Part shown: piece after piece, positions 16,994 through 23,309 of the stretch | How the letters are laid out: every line of letters starts with the position of its first letter | Numbering within the stretch: position 1 is the stretch's first letter | Source: a virus | Virus record (IMG/VR): IMGVR_UViG_3300013131_003222 | Location: 1 to 35,264 of that record | Strand: one strand, 5' to 3' | DNA length: 35,264 nt | The notes under the pieces: generated by a model | Told to the model about the DNA's origin: nothing | The model's database searches: none | The model's input: the letters and a program-made list of their open reading frames with translations, nothing else | Position numbers and translations under genes: made by a program

Positions 16994-17175
16994 AAAGCTT
17001 ACTAAGTTTTGAGAAAAATACTCGTCGGGTATATATCTTTGAGAGAGGCAACGGATATAGAGTATTGTTTATTGATGTCTATTTTGATAAACACGAAGAA
17101 TCATATTATGAAGAACTGGAAGAAGCAATTGAAATAGCGAAAACATGGATTGATATTAATGACAACTCTATTTAA
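16990..17175 (+). CDS. Small hypothetical protein (61 aa) between gp44 and gp62
   Basis: ATG 16990 overlaps the gp44 stop (ATGA). The frame reads MKSLLSFEKNTRRVYIFERG, then a beta-like segment YRVLFIDVYF, and ends with an acidic helix EEAIEIAKTWID. Its end overlaps gp62 by 17 bases. No family is recognised. Overlaps on both sides argue that it is expressed with the clamp loader genes. Confidence 0.6.
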   Translation: MKSLLSFEKNTRRVYIFERGNGYRVLFIDVYFDKHEESYYEELEEAIEIAKTWIDINDNSI

Positions 17176-17608
17176 AGATGAAGAACCAAAACTCGAAATA
17201 GAGTATGAAAACGAAAAACTGCCTGCTCTTGGATTGTTTGACATAATTAACGCAATAACTTATAAAAAAGAAAATGTATTAGTAGATGACCAATCTGAGA
17301 AAATATATCAACCCTATATGATAAACAAGGCATTATCTTTTGGAGCAGATACTGTATTTTATGCAAATGAAATGAATTCTAAACATCATTTAGACAAAAA
17401 AATGCAGTTTTCCTTTTTAATAAATATAATTAGGGCCAAAAAAAGATACAATAAATGGATCAAGCCTGAAAAAATTGAGGCGATAGAATTAATTAAGGAA
17501 TACTATGGATACAGCACAAATAAAGCTCACCAAGTTCTTCCTCTTCTATCTGATGCTCAAGTTGAACTAATAAGAAAAAGATTAATAAAAGGTGGTCGAC
17601 ATGGATGA
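17159..17608 (+). CDS. 62: Clamp loader small subunit gp62
   Basis: The protein is 149 residues from ATG 17159. This start gives MTTLFKDEE, matching the MSLFKDD start of T4 gp62; the TTG at 17150 would add three residues. Other matches to T4 are FDIINAI, INKALSFGADTVFYANEMN and the KKRYNKWIK segment. It is shorter than T4 gp62 (187 residues). It lies after gp44 and directly before regA, as in T4, and overlaps regA by 8 bases. Confidence 0.88.
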   Translation: MTTLFKDEEPKLEIEYENEKLPALGLFDIINAITYKKENVLVDDQSEKIYQPYMINKALSFGADTVFYANEMNSKHHLDKKMQFSFLINIIRAKKRYNKWIKPEKIEAIELIKEYYGYSTNKAHQVLPLLSDAQVELIRKRLIKGGRHG

Positions 17609-18023
17609 TGTATTTAAAATTGATTTTCCAGGATATTTGCCTCTGGAAGTGTTACTAGAAAAACCTGATGATTTTCTTAAGGTAAAGGAAACTCTTACTA
17701 GAATTGGTGTTGCTTCTCGTAAAGATAAAATACTGTATCAATCATGCCGTATTCTACATAAACAAGGTAAATACTATATAGTACACTTTAAAGAACTTTT
17801 TGCTTTAGATGGTAAACAAGCTGATCTTACTGATAATGATCTACAACGAAGAAATACTATAGCTAAGCTGCTAGTTGATTGGGGCTTAGTTAAAATTGTA
17901 AATGAGAAACAATATTTAGATACTGCTCCATTATCTCAAATTAAAATTATTGCATTTAAAGATAAGGATAACTGGAACTTACAAACAAAGTATAATATTG
18001 GTAAGAAAAAGCAGTCTGCGTAA
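17601..18023 (+). CDS. regA: Translational repressor RegA
   Basis: The protein is 140 residues from ATG 17601, preceded by AGGTGGT. The core is nearly identical to T4 RegA: KPDDFLKVKETLTRIGVA, YQSCRILHKQGKYYIVHFKEL and QRRNTIAKLLVDWGL. RegA binds start regions of early mRNAs and blocks initiation, including those of the clamp and clamp loader genes in T4. Compared with T4 (122 residues) there is an extra N-terminal segment (DDVFKIDFPGYLP). The GTG at 17592 is an alternative but less likely start. Confidence 0.95.
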   Translation: MDDVFKIDFPGYLPLEVLLEKPDDFLKVKETLTRIGVASRKDKILYQSCRILHKQGKYYIVHFKELFALDGKQADLTDNDLQRRNTIAKLLVDWGLVKIVNEKQYLDTAPLSQIKIIAFKDKDNWNLQTKYNIGKKKQSA

Positions 18024-18140
18024 TAAATATTAATATCCCTGGGATGGGACTAGCATGCCAGCGAAGGCTAGTAAAATATTCACTGGTGCCAATGCCATTT
18101 GGGTTGGCAATCTTTAATCTCGCTTACGAGGAGAACTAAA
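18024..18140 (+). promoter_or_regulatory. Structured leader of the hsp20 gene
   Basis: This 117-base gap holds three possible stem-loops. ACTAGC (18049-18054) pairs with GCTAGT (18067-18072). TGCCAA (18087-18092) pairs with TTGGCA (18104-18109). A short TCTCG-CTTA-CGAGG hairpin (18118-18131) buries part of the GAGGAG Shine-Dalgarno. The last resembles the weak SD-masking helices of bacterial heat-shock RNA thermometers. An AATAAATATT near 18022 is similar to, but not identical with, T4 late promoters. Confidence 0.45.
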
Positions 18141-18626
18141 ATGACACTTATGCTTAAAAACGGACCTTTTGATATGTTTAAGGATTTTGATAAATTATTT
18201 GTAGGTTTTGATGACACTTACAATCGCATGGCTAAATTTCATGATGATGTGACCAAAAATATTCCTAACTATCCACCATATAATATTCGCAAAGTCGAAG
18301 ATAACAAGTACGTTATTGAATTAGCTGTTGCTGGTTTTGCTAAACATGATATTGATATTACTTTTGAAGATAATAAACTAATTATTAGCGGCAAAACTGA
18401 AGATGACAATAGCAATTTTCTATTCAAAGGAATTGCGAATAGGGCATTCACACGTACCTTCTTTTTGGATGACACCATTGAAATCAATGATGCAGCTATG
18501 ATGAACGGTATGCTTAAAATTGCTCTGGAAAAAATTATTCCAGATCATAAAAAGCCTAAGAAGATTGCTGTTAATGATGGTGAAACTAAAACATCTAAGA
18601 AACAATTATTGACTGAAGACAAATGA
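18141..18626 (+). CDS. Small heat shock protein HSP20 (IbpA-like)
   Basis: The protein is 161 residues from ATG 18141 with SD GAGGAG; an upstream in-frame TTG at 18099 would run through the hairpin leader and is rejected. The alpha-crystallin domain is clear: NYPPYNIRKVEDNKYVIELA, VAGFAKHDIDI, LIISGKT, a GIANRAFTRTFFL block and LKIALEKIIPDHKKPKKI. It is an ATP-independent holdase preventing aggregation. Phage HSP20 genes are widespread in aquatic T4-like phages. Confidence 0.93.
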   Translation: MTLMLKNGPFDMFKDFDKLFVGFDDTYNRMAKFHDDVTKNIPNYPPYNIRKVEDNKYVIELAVAGFAKHDIDITFEDNKLIISGKTEDDNSNFLFKGIANRAFTRTFFLDDTIEINDAAMMNGMLKIALEKIIPDHKKPKKIAVNDGETKTSKKQLLTEDK

Positions 18627-18772
18627 TTTGCTTATCTAAATTCCATGCTTTTATGCAATGGTTAGATAAGTGGTCTCATACATCTGTGGCAGAACATTAT
18701 CTGTCAAAAAGTATAGATCGTGCTGACTTTGATTATAGAGAAAAAGTTTTAAGGCACAAAGGACTATTATGA
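18623..18772 (+). CDS. Small hypothetical protein (49 aa), DUF3563-like
   Basis: ATG 18623 overlaps the hsp20 stop (ATGA). The sequence runs MICLSKFHAFMQWLDKWSHT and ends with EHYLSKSIDRADFDYREKVL. The C-terminal half resembles the short DUF3563 pattern (YLxxSxDxADxExR), an assignment made by eye. Overlap with both neighbours supports expression. Confidence 0.5.
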   Translation: MICLSKFHAFMQWLDKWSHTSVAEHYLSKSIDRADFDYREKVLRHKGLL

Positions 18773-18885
18773 GTAAAATCAAATGTTTTTTAAAAAAATC
18801 ATATCAAATACTCGAAGCTATGGCAGAGGGTAGAAGAATGAGAGTCAGTAAACAAGTTTCTGAATATATAAAAAATAGAAAATGA
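18769..18885 (+). CDS. Small basic hypothetical protein (38 aa)
   Basis: The ATG overlaps the previous stop (ATGA). It encodes MSKIKCFLKKSYQILEAMAE and a basic C-terminus ending IKNRK. No family is known. It is followed immediately by a strong stem-loop. Confidence 0.4.
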   Translation: MSKIKCFLKKSYQILEAMAEGRRMRVSKQVSEYIKNRK

Positions 18886-18889
18886 TGGA

Positions 18890-18911
18890 ATGCCCAGGTT
18901 TTCCTGGGCAT
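18890..18911 (+). terminator. Stem-loop after the hsp20 small-gene cluster, possible terminator
   Basis: ATGCCCAGG (18890-18898) and CCTGGGCAT (18903-18911) form a perfect 9-bp stem with a TTTT loop. The downstream bases are A/T-rich but not a T-run, so it may act as a weak terminator or an mRNA-stabilising structure. Confidence 0.5.
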
Positions 18912-18918
18912 ATATTAT

Positions 18919-19209
18919 ATGAAGAAAAAATTGCATAGTGCCGTGATTCATATTGATCCAAAAACAGGATTAGAAACATGTGATCCAAAATCTTGTACAG
19001 ACAAATTGACAAGTATCTTTGAAGTAATAGAAACTAATTACAAATGGGTAGGAGGTCCTGTAAAACACAAATTTTATTATTCTTTGTGTAGTCAATGTAA
19101 TAGAAGAACTATTACAAATCAAAATAAAAAACTTACAAACGAATCTTATAAACGAGGCACTGAAAATTCCGGAATAGATCCTCAAACTTTGGAGACAACT
19201 AATGGCTGA
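18919..19209 (+). CDS. Hypothetical protein (96 aa) with a CxxC pair
   Basis: The protein begins MKKKLHSAVIHIDPKTGLET and contains CDPKSC and CSQCNRR, which could bind zinc. No family is recognised. Its start lies eight bases after the stem-loop and has no clear SD, so initiation is uncertain. Its end overlaps the next small gene by eight bases. Confidence 0.5.
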   Translation: MKKKLHSAVIHIDPKTGLETCDPKSCTDKLTSIFEVIETNYKWVGGPVKHKFYYSLCSQCNRRTITNQNKKLTNESYKRGTENSGIDPQTLETTNG

Positions 19210-19324
19210 GAAAAAACATGAACGTGTAGTAAAATCAACTAGACAAAATGGATCTAAAACTGCTACAATGAACAAGCACATTAAACGCTCACATAAAAAG
19301 TACCGGGGTCAGGGTAAAAGTTAA
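19202..19324 (+). CDS. Small basic protein (40 aa)
   Basis: The frame reads MAEKKHERVVKSTRQNGSKT and ends IKRSHKKYRGQGKS, giving a strongly basic, probably nucleic-acid-binding peptide. A KKYRGQG-like ending is, from memory, found in other small proteins of T4-like phages, but no function is known. Confidence 0.55.
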   Translation: MAEKKHERVVKSTRQNGSKTATMNKHIKRSHKKYRGQGKS

Positions 19325-19397
19325 TCTCATTTCATTATTCTACAGAAAAAAATGCACGCAATTTTTAGTATTTTTTTCAGTTTTGGTAAATAAATAC

Positions 19398-19424
19398 TTG
19401 ACTCACTAAACTGTTTATTATAAT
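19398..19424 (+). promoter_or_regulatory. Probable promoter of the tRNA region
   Basis: TTGACT (19398-19403) and TATAAT (19419-19424) are spaced 15 bases apart, slightly short, 16 bases before the tRNA-Leu. An overlapping AATAAATACTT resembles late promoters. Elsewhere in the 19325-19439 gap only A/T-rich sequence is seen. Confidence 0.5.
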
Positions 19425-19439
19425 ATAAGATTATGAGTC

Positions 19440-19527
19440 GCCCAGGTGGCGAAATTGGAGAGACGCACAAGACTTAAAATCTTGCACATTAGAAACGTTG
19501 CGGGTTCGAATCCCGCCCTGGGTACCA
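19440..19527 (+). tRNA. tRNA-Leu (UAA), CCA encoded
   Basis: Acceptor GCCCAGG (19440-19446) pairs with CCTGGGT (19517-19523), with one G-U. The D-stem is GCG/CGC, the anticodon stem CAAGA/TCTTG encloses CTTAAAA (anticodon UAA), and a long variable arm follows, typical of class II leucine tRNAs. The T-arm is GCGGG-TTCGAAT-CCCGC, and the 3' end ACCA is encoded. UUA is a common codon in this AT-rich genome, so the tRNA probably supports phage translation. Confidence 0.93.
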
Positions 19528-19529
19528 AA

Positions 19530-19769
19530 ATGAAAGATATATTAATTTTCTATCATATTTCTATTATGAATACTTGGAAAGTTAGCCATAATATGATAGA
19601 TAATTATTTTCAACAGTCTTGCGGAAATATTTTTTGGACAAAAACTAATTTTTTAAGAAAGTTAAGTTTATTAGAATGGAATCCTAATTCAATAAATGAT
19701 AGAATGAATGCTGAAAGATTATTGGGATCAAGAGGTGGAAATTTCTATAATTTAGGCGATTGGTTATGA
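19530..19769 (+). CDS. Hypothetical protein (80 aa)
   Basis: The frame reads MKDILIFYHISIMNTWKVSH and starts two bases after the tRNA CCA; a longer frame from 19446 would read through the tRNA and is rejected. The N-terminus resembles short glycan-island proteins with an FYHI-type first strand, but it is too short for a complete enzyme. It may be a fragment left by recombination at the tRNA. No SD is evident. Confidence 0.4.
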   Translation: MKDILIFYHISIMNTWKVSHNMIDNYFQQSCGNIFWTKTNFLRKLSLLEWNPNSINDRMNAERLLGSRGGNFYNLGDWL

Positions 19770-19799
19770 TGTCTTTTTAATAACTTTTAAGGAAACTAG

Positions 19800-20486
19800 A
19801 TGGCAATTATTACTCGTATTACCTATAAAGATTTACCAGAAACTAATTTAACAGGCGTTACCGGTCTTACTGATGGCAATTTTGTAGGCGATGGTAAAAT
19901 CGATATTCTTATTGAAGCAATCGGAACTGCTAAAGATATTGATACTATTGGATTAGGCGTAAAATTGGCAGATATTACCTTTTCTAAAGGTAAAGAAACA
20001 ATGCTAGCTACACATGCCGATCTTCCTGATGTTGTTTTGTCTATGCAAAGTATTGAACGTGTTATTGGTGCAGATAAAGCAGTAGCCTTTGATGTTTCTG
20101 GTAATGCAGGTGAAGTATATGCTTTGTTAGCTACTGCTTTCGGTAAGACAGATGTTACACCTGCATTAGTAGGCAAATATTTATATCACAAAGATGCGGG
20201 CAAAACAGATACTGAAATTGCTAAAATGATTCTTGATTCCACTGAATATAAAGCAGATGCACTTGGTAGTAGTAATGAAACATTTGTCAAACAAGTTTAT
20301 AAAAATTTATTGAATCAAACACCTAGTTTTGCAGATTTGCTATATTTTACTATTGAATTGGACAAAGGCACATTTACTCAATCACAATTATTGGAAGCAG
20401 CTAGTAATTTGGAATTAACTAGAGACGTGGATCATATCAACCTTGTTGGTATGAATACTATAGAATATACACCTTTCGGCGGTTAA
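19800..20486 (+). CDS. DUF4214-like protein
   Basis: This 228-residue protein has SD AAGGAAAC before the ATG. The C-terminal half contains a DUF4214-like helical pattern: ETFVKQVYKNLLNQTPSFAD, then LLYFTIELDKGTFTQSQLLE and a final INLVGMNTIEYTPFGG. DUF4214 domains occur in large secreted or surface proteins of aquatic bacteria. The N-terminal half is a beta-rich region without a known domain. No signal peptide is present. A virion surface or host-derived adhesin role is only inferred. Confidence 0.6.
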   Translation: MAIITRITYKDLPETNLTGVTGLTDGNFVGDGKIDILIEAIGTAKDIDTIGLGVKLADITFSKGKETMLATHADLPDVVLSMQSIERVIGADKAVAFDVSGNAGEVYALLATAFGKTDVTPALVGKYLYHKDAGKTDTEIAKMILDSTEYKADALGSSNETFVKQVYKNLLNQTPSFADLLYFTIELDKGTFTQSQLLEAASNLELTRDVDHINLVGMNTIEYTPFGG

Positions 20487-20527
20487 TTTTAGCCCCTTAG
20501 TGCATAGAGGCATCTAATATTAAAAAG

Positions 20528-20621
20528 GATGCTTTGTGCGGCCATAGCTCAGTGGTAAGTCAGCACTCCGCTCATAACGGATAGGTCCCTGGTTCGAATC
20601 CAGGTGGCCGCACAAAGCATC
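20528..20621 (+). repeat. Inverted repeat extending the acceptor stem of the CAU tRNA
   Basis: GATGCTTTGT (20528-20537) and ACAAAGCATC (20612-20621) are perfect reverse complements that abut the tRNA acceptor strands, giving a continuous 17-bp helix. The left arm can alternatively pair with GCATC at 20510-20514. Confidence 0.85.
20538..20612 (+). tRNA. tRNA with CAU anticodon (Met or Ile2), no encoded CCA
   Basis: Acceptor GCGGCCA (20538-20544) pairs perfectly with TGGCCGC (20605-20611). The anticodon loop is CTCATAA (CAU) on a CTCCG/CGGAT stem with a C-U mismatch at the base. The T-arm is CCTGG-TTCGAAT-CCAGG. The D-stem is weak, GCT/AGC plus a C-C mismatch. CCA is not encoded. Whether it is elongator Met or lysidine-modified Ile cannot be told from sequence by eye. 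Confidence 0.85.
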
Positions 20622-20654
20622 TTAATTTGCCTCACGCGGGGACACCAAATTTAT

Positions 20655-21371
20655 ATGAAAAAAGCACTCGTTATAACACCTACTACCGGAGCATCTGAAT
20701 TACTAGATGCTATAGAATCTGTTAAGAATCAAACATATGAGCATGTAGAACACCTCATCGTTATAGATGGCAAAGAGTTTTCTGATAGAACTAAAAAATT
20801 AGTTAATAAAAATACTCTTATATGCGAATTGCCGTATAACACGGGTGGTGGAGGATGGTATGGTCATAGGGTAATGGCAGCATTTAGTCATCTAGTCCCA
20901 CATGATTATATTTTATTTTTGGATCAAGATAATTGGTATCAACCAAATCACATAGAAAAATTAATTTACACAATAGAAAAATTTAATTTTGATTGGGCGT
21001 TTTCTTTAAGAAACATTTTTTCTGTTAATAAAGAATTTATTTGCCAAGATAACTGTGAATCGTTGGGTAGATTTTCTGCATGGGTAGATGATAAGGTACA
21101 TCTAGTTGATTCTAGTTCTTATTGTTTTACTAATGCTTTCATACGAAAATACGGATATATCTGGGATCATGGTTGGGGAGCTGATAGAAGATTTTATACC
21201 ATAATTACAGAAGTATTAAAACATACTAATTTCGGATGTAGTAATAATTATACATTATGCTATAGATTAGGGGGTAACGAAGGGTCAGTTAATGCAGAGT
21301 TTTTCATTGAAGGTAATGAAAAAATTAAATTAAAATACGGGGAATTTTTTCCCTGGAACAGGACTATATAA
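20655..21371 (+). CDS. GT2-like (GT-A fold) glycosyltransferase
   Basis: The protein is 238 residues from ATG 20655; the frame open from 20604 would start inside the tRNA and is rejected. It begins KKALVITPTTGASELLDAIE, has SVKNQTYEHVEHLIVIDG, and a DxD-type motif in ILFLDQDNWY (D90, D92). This is the standard layout of family 2 enzymes, with a nucleotide-sugar and metal-binding centre. It lies away from the main glycan island, between two tRNAs, which suggests separate acquisition. Confidence 0.78.
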   Translation: MKKALVITPTTGASELLDAIESVKNQTYEHVEHLIVIDGKEFSDRTKKLVNKNTLICELPYNTGGGGWYGHRVMAAFSHLVPHDYILFLDQDNWYQPNHIEKLIYTIEKFNFDWAFSLRNIFSVNKEFICQDNCESLGRFSAWVDDKVHLVDSSSYCFTNAFIRKYGYIWDHGWGADRRFYTIITEVLKHTNFGCSNNYTLCYRLGGNEGSVNAEFFIEGNEKIKLKYGEFFPWNRTI

Positions 21372-21445
21372 TGGAGTCAATTTCCAGAGAAATTATTCGT
21401 AGTTGATAAATACATTATAAAACAAATAGAAAATAAAACATTTAG

Positions 21446-21519
21446 CGCGGGTTGGTGAAACGGTATCACAGAGGACTCATAATCCTCAGTCTCTAGTTCG
21501 AATCTAGAACCCGCAACCA
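21446..21519 (+). tRNA. Initiator-like tRNA-Met (CAU), CCA encoded
   Basis: With the T-arm fixed as TCTAG-TTCGAAT-CTAGA, the acceptor strands are CGCGGGT and ACCCGCA, leaving C1 and A72 unpaired. This mismatch is the hallmark of bacterial initiator tRNA, and the ends closely match CGCGGG...CCCGCAACCA of E. coli fMet. The D-stem is GTGA/TCAC, the anticodon stem GAGGA/TCCTC and the loop CTCATAA. The three G-C pairs usual in initiators are only two here, and the 11-24 pair is of elongator type, so the identity is probable, not certain. Confidence 0.8.
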
Positions 21520-21530
21520 TAAATCACTTT

Positions 21531-21549
21531 TTGCAGATAGATTCTGCAA
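21531..21549. terminator. Hairpin in the convergent junction, possible terminator
   Basis: TTGCAGA (21531-21537) pairs with TCTGCAA (21543-21549) around a five-base loop. It lies between the end of the plus-strand tRNA region and the end of the minus-strand operon and could stop transcription from either side. Confidence 0.5.
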
Positions 21550-21577
21550 TGTCTTTATTACCTATCACAAAATATGG

Positions 21578-21605
21578 AGCGTACCAGATCATTATCCAGT
21601 ACGCT
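21578..21605 (-). terminator. Hairpin after the minus-strand operon, possible terminator
   Basis: AGCGTAC (21578-21584) pairs with GTACGCT (21599-21605). It lies ten bases beyond the stop of the last minus-strand gene. No T-run follows, so efficiency is uncertain. Confidence 0.45.
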
Positions 21606-21614
21606 ACTATAACA

Positions 21615-22238
21615 TCAAGATAAGCTAATTGGCTTGATTGCTGGTTTACCAATTGGTTTAACTCCAGGTGTTGGACCACTAGATATTGGACTTGGATCAT
21701 CCATTGGATCGGGCCCCATATCTCCACGCATAGGCATCGGATCATTCATCCCCATACCTCCACCCATTGATATTGGAGCAGGACCTAAAGGTCTTGGGCC
21801 CCCAGGTTTATTTAATCCATTCATCGCATTAGCCTGTGCTGCGGCACCTGCCATCGCAGCTTCTTTACCTGATCCTGCAAGCATTATACCTGATAATGTA
21901 CCACATAAGAATGTAGCAACTGGAATGATAAGTTCAAAGAATTTTTGATCTATTGGACTAATAGCATTCAAAGGTTGTGTGACAAACATGATACTGTAAA
22001 GAACAGTAAAAACAATGCCAATAAGAGTGAGCGCCAAGCAGACTCCGATAAAGAATTTAAGGCGGACCATAAGTTCATTTTCTGTATACCTCTCTCCTGG
22101 TTTAGATGCTTTCTCACCTTTATGTTCGTCTTTCTTTGTTGGTGTTGGTGATGATTTTTTTATTGGTGTAGGCACAGTAGTTTGTTTAGGTGCACTATCA
22201 TTGATTCCAGGATCTTTAAACATGTCTTTAATTCCCAT
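21615..22238 (-). CDS. Two-pass membrane protein with Pro/Gly/Met-rich tail
   Basis: This 207-residue protein is last in the minus operon, with SD GGGAG. The N-terminal 50 residues are Lys/Pro/Thr-rich. Hydrophobic segments span about 61-86 and 101-122. The tail from about 140 is rich in Gly, Pro and Met (SMGGGMGMNDPMPMRGDMG) and probably disordered. No family is recognised. The topology suggests both ends face the cytoplasm, with a short loop outside. Confidence 0.7.
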   Translation of the reverse strand: MGIKDMFKDPGINDSAPKQTTVPTPIKKSSPTPTKKDEHKGEKASKPGERYTENELMVRLKFFIGVCLALTLIGIVFTVLYSIMFVTQPLNAISPIDQKFFELIIPVATFLCGTLSGIMLAGSGKEAAMAGAAAQANAMNGLNKPGGPRPLGPAPISMGGGMGMNDPMPMRGDMGPDPMDDPSPISSGPTPGVKPIGKPAIKPISLS

Positions 22239-22463
22239 TTATTTAGCTCCCTTACATTGTTCACACTTATCGGGACTAGAAAAAGATGCTACGCCTTCTT
22301 GTCCTTTAAAAATATGTTCAGGGCAATCTCTTGAAACCTCGCAATACGGTTTCTTACAATAATCCTTATCCCAATTATCTGGATTTTGACAAGGATATCG
22401 GTACCTAGCTTCGCATCCAAATAATAATAAACCTGTAAAAATAACAGCAATTAATTTAACCAT
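22239..22463 (-). CDS. Cys-rich lipoprotein (74 aa)
   Basis: The protein from the ATG at 22463 begins MVKLIAVIFTGLLLFGC, a textbook lipoprotein signal with a lipobox ending at Cys17. The mature part has seven further Cys residues (CQNPDNW, YCKKPYC, RDC, KCEQC), suggesting disulfides in the periplasm. An in-frame ATG at 22478 would add five residues, but it weakens the signal peptide and lies inside the upstream gene. Size and lipidation would allow an outer spanin, but the Cys-rich body is not typical of one. Confidence 0.75.
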   Translation of the reverse strand: MVKLIAVIFTGLLLFGCEARYRYPCQNPDNWDKDYCKKPYCEVSRDCPEHIFKGQEGVASFSSPDKCEQCKGAK

Positions 22464-22984
22464 GGTATCCACATCCAAATTGCTTGACTGACTAGCAACG
22501 ATCCAAAAGCACCAACTATCGTACTAATATAAAACATTGGCATACTAACTGCCAAGATACTAGCAGTCAATAAAACTATTCCTATTTGTAATGCAGAACC
22601 TCCCCAGGTAAACCAAGGAGATTTTAATTTCGCAGCATCTCTTTCTGCTTCTAATATTTTAGCCTTCTCCATAATTTCTTTTTTATCGTCACTCATACGT
22701 TTAGCTTCAGCTAGAAATTTATCCTTGTTCTCGGGTTTACTTGCTTCAGCTGCACTTATTTCATATAGAACACCTCGAACGTTCTTGGCTTGATACCACG
22801 CCCACATATTGTTAGCTTGAATAGTATTATTTTGAATCTTACTAGAATTACTACCCCCTAGCATAGTATTTATGGCCAGTACCGCAGCCAAAAAGACAAT
22901 GATAAATCCTGCCTTATCTTTTATCTTTGCTTCACGTTCACTTCTGGTTAAAGGTTTTGGGTCTTTCGATTGTTGGTCTGTCAT
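22451..22984 (-). CDS. DUF4337-like membrane protein
   Basis: This 177-residue protein has one N-terminal transmembrane helix (about 25-42), a charged helical middle (about 75-120) and two C-terminal transmembrane helices. The segment MWAWYQAKNVRGVLYE just after the first helix is characteristic of DUF4337. That family is of unknown function and widespread in bacteria. SD GGAGATTG precedes the ATG. It overlaps the genes on either side. Confidence 0.72.
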   Translation of the reverse strand: MTDQQSKDPKPLTRSEREAKIKDKAGFIIVFLAAVLAINTMLGGSNSSKIQNNTIQANNMWAWYQAKNVRGVLYEISAAEASKPENKDKFLAEAKRMSDDKKEIMEKAKILEAERDAAKLKSPWFTWGGSALQIGIVLLTASILAVSMPMFYISTIVGAFGSLLVSQAIWMWIPWLN

Positions 22985-23309
22985 TTACAATCTCCTTAGG
23001 TTTATTTACGTACTTATCAAGAATAGCATTACCTACCCAAGCAGCCATATATCCCATAAAATACCATTCACTAAATCGTTCCTCAACTATAAGATAAACA
23101 AAGCCCCAGGTACTAACTATCCATGCTCCGAATCTGACAAATTTCTTCTCATCTAATTTGCCACTACTACATATCAAATCTTTTAAATCAATATTACTAT
23201 CACTATTTCTATGCCATACCCAAAGTAACAGAATAAGAAAAAGCACAACCAACATTAATATGGAACTCATGGCAAATTGTGCCTTGTTAATATCTGTCCA
23301 ATCAATCAT
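22938..23309 (-). CDS. Membrane protein (123 aa)
   Basis: There is a strongly hydrophobic segment SSILMLVVLFLILLLWVW near residues 15-32, then a short hydrophilic part and two further hydrophobic stretches (AWIVSTWGFVYLIV and WYFMGYMAAWVGNAIL). The number of helices and short length would fit a holin, but the tail and the setting do not prove it. The start overlaps the upstream stop as TAATG. The 3' end overlaps the next gene by 47 bases. Confidence 0.65.
   Translation of the reverse strand: MIDWTDINKAQFAMSSILMLVVLFLILLLWVWHRNSDSNIDLKDLICSSGKLDEKKFVRFGAWIVSTWGFVYLIVEERFSEWYFMGYMAAWVGNAILDKYVNKPKEIVNDRPTIERPKTFNQK

Noticed and set aside
19446-19529. N-terminal extension of the 80-residue protein through the tRNA-Leu
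   Set aside because: The bases encode a clear class II tRNA with CCA; the ATG at 19530 is a sufficient start.
20604-20654. N-terminal extension of the GT2-like protein into the CAU tRNA
   Set aside because: The upstream start would be within the tRNA 3' half, and the GT2 fold begins properly at ATG 20655.
22938-23309. Holin assignment for the 123-residue membrane protein
   Set aside because: Multiple hydrophobic segments fit, but no endolysin is adjacent and no holin family motif is visible.
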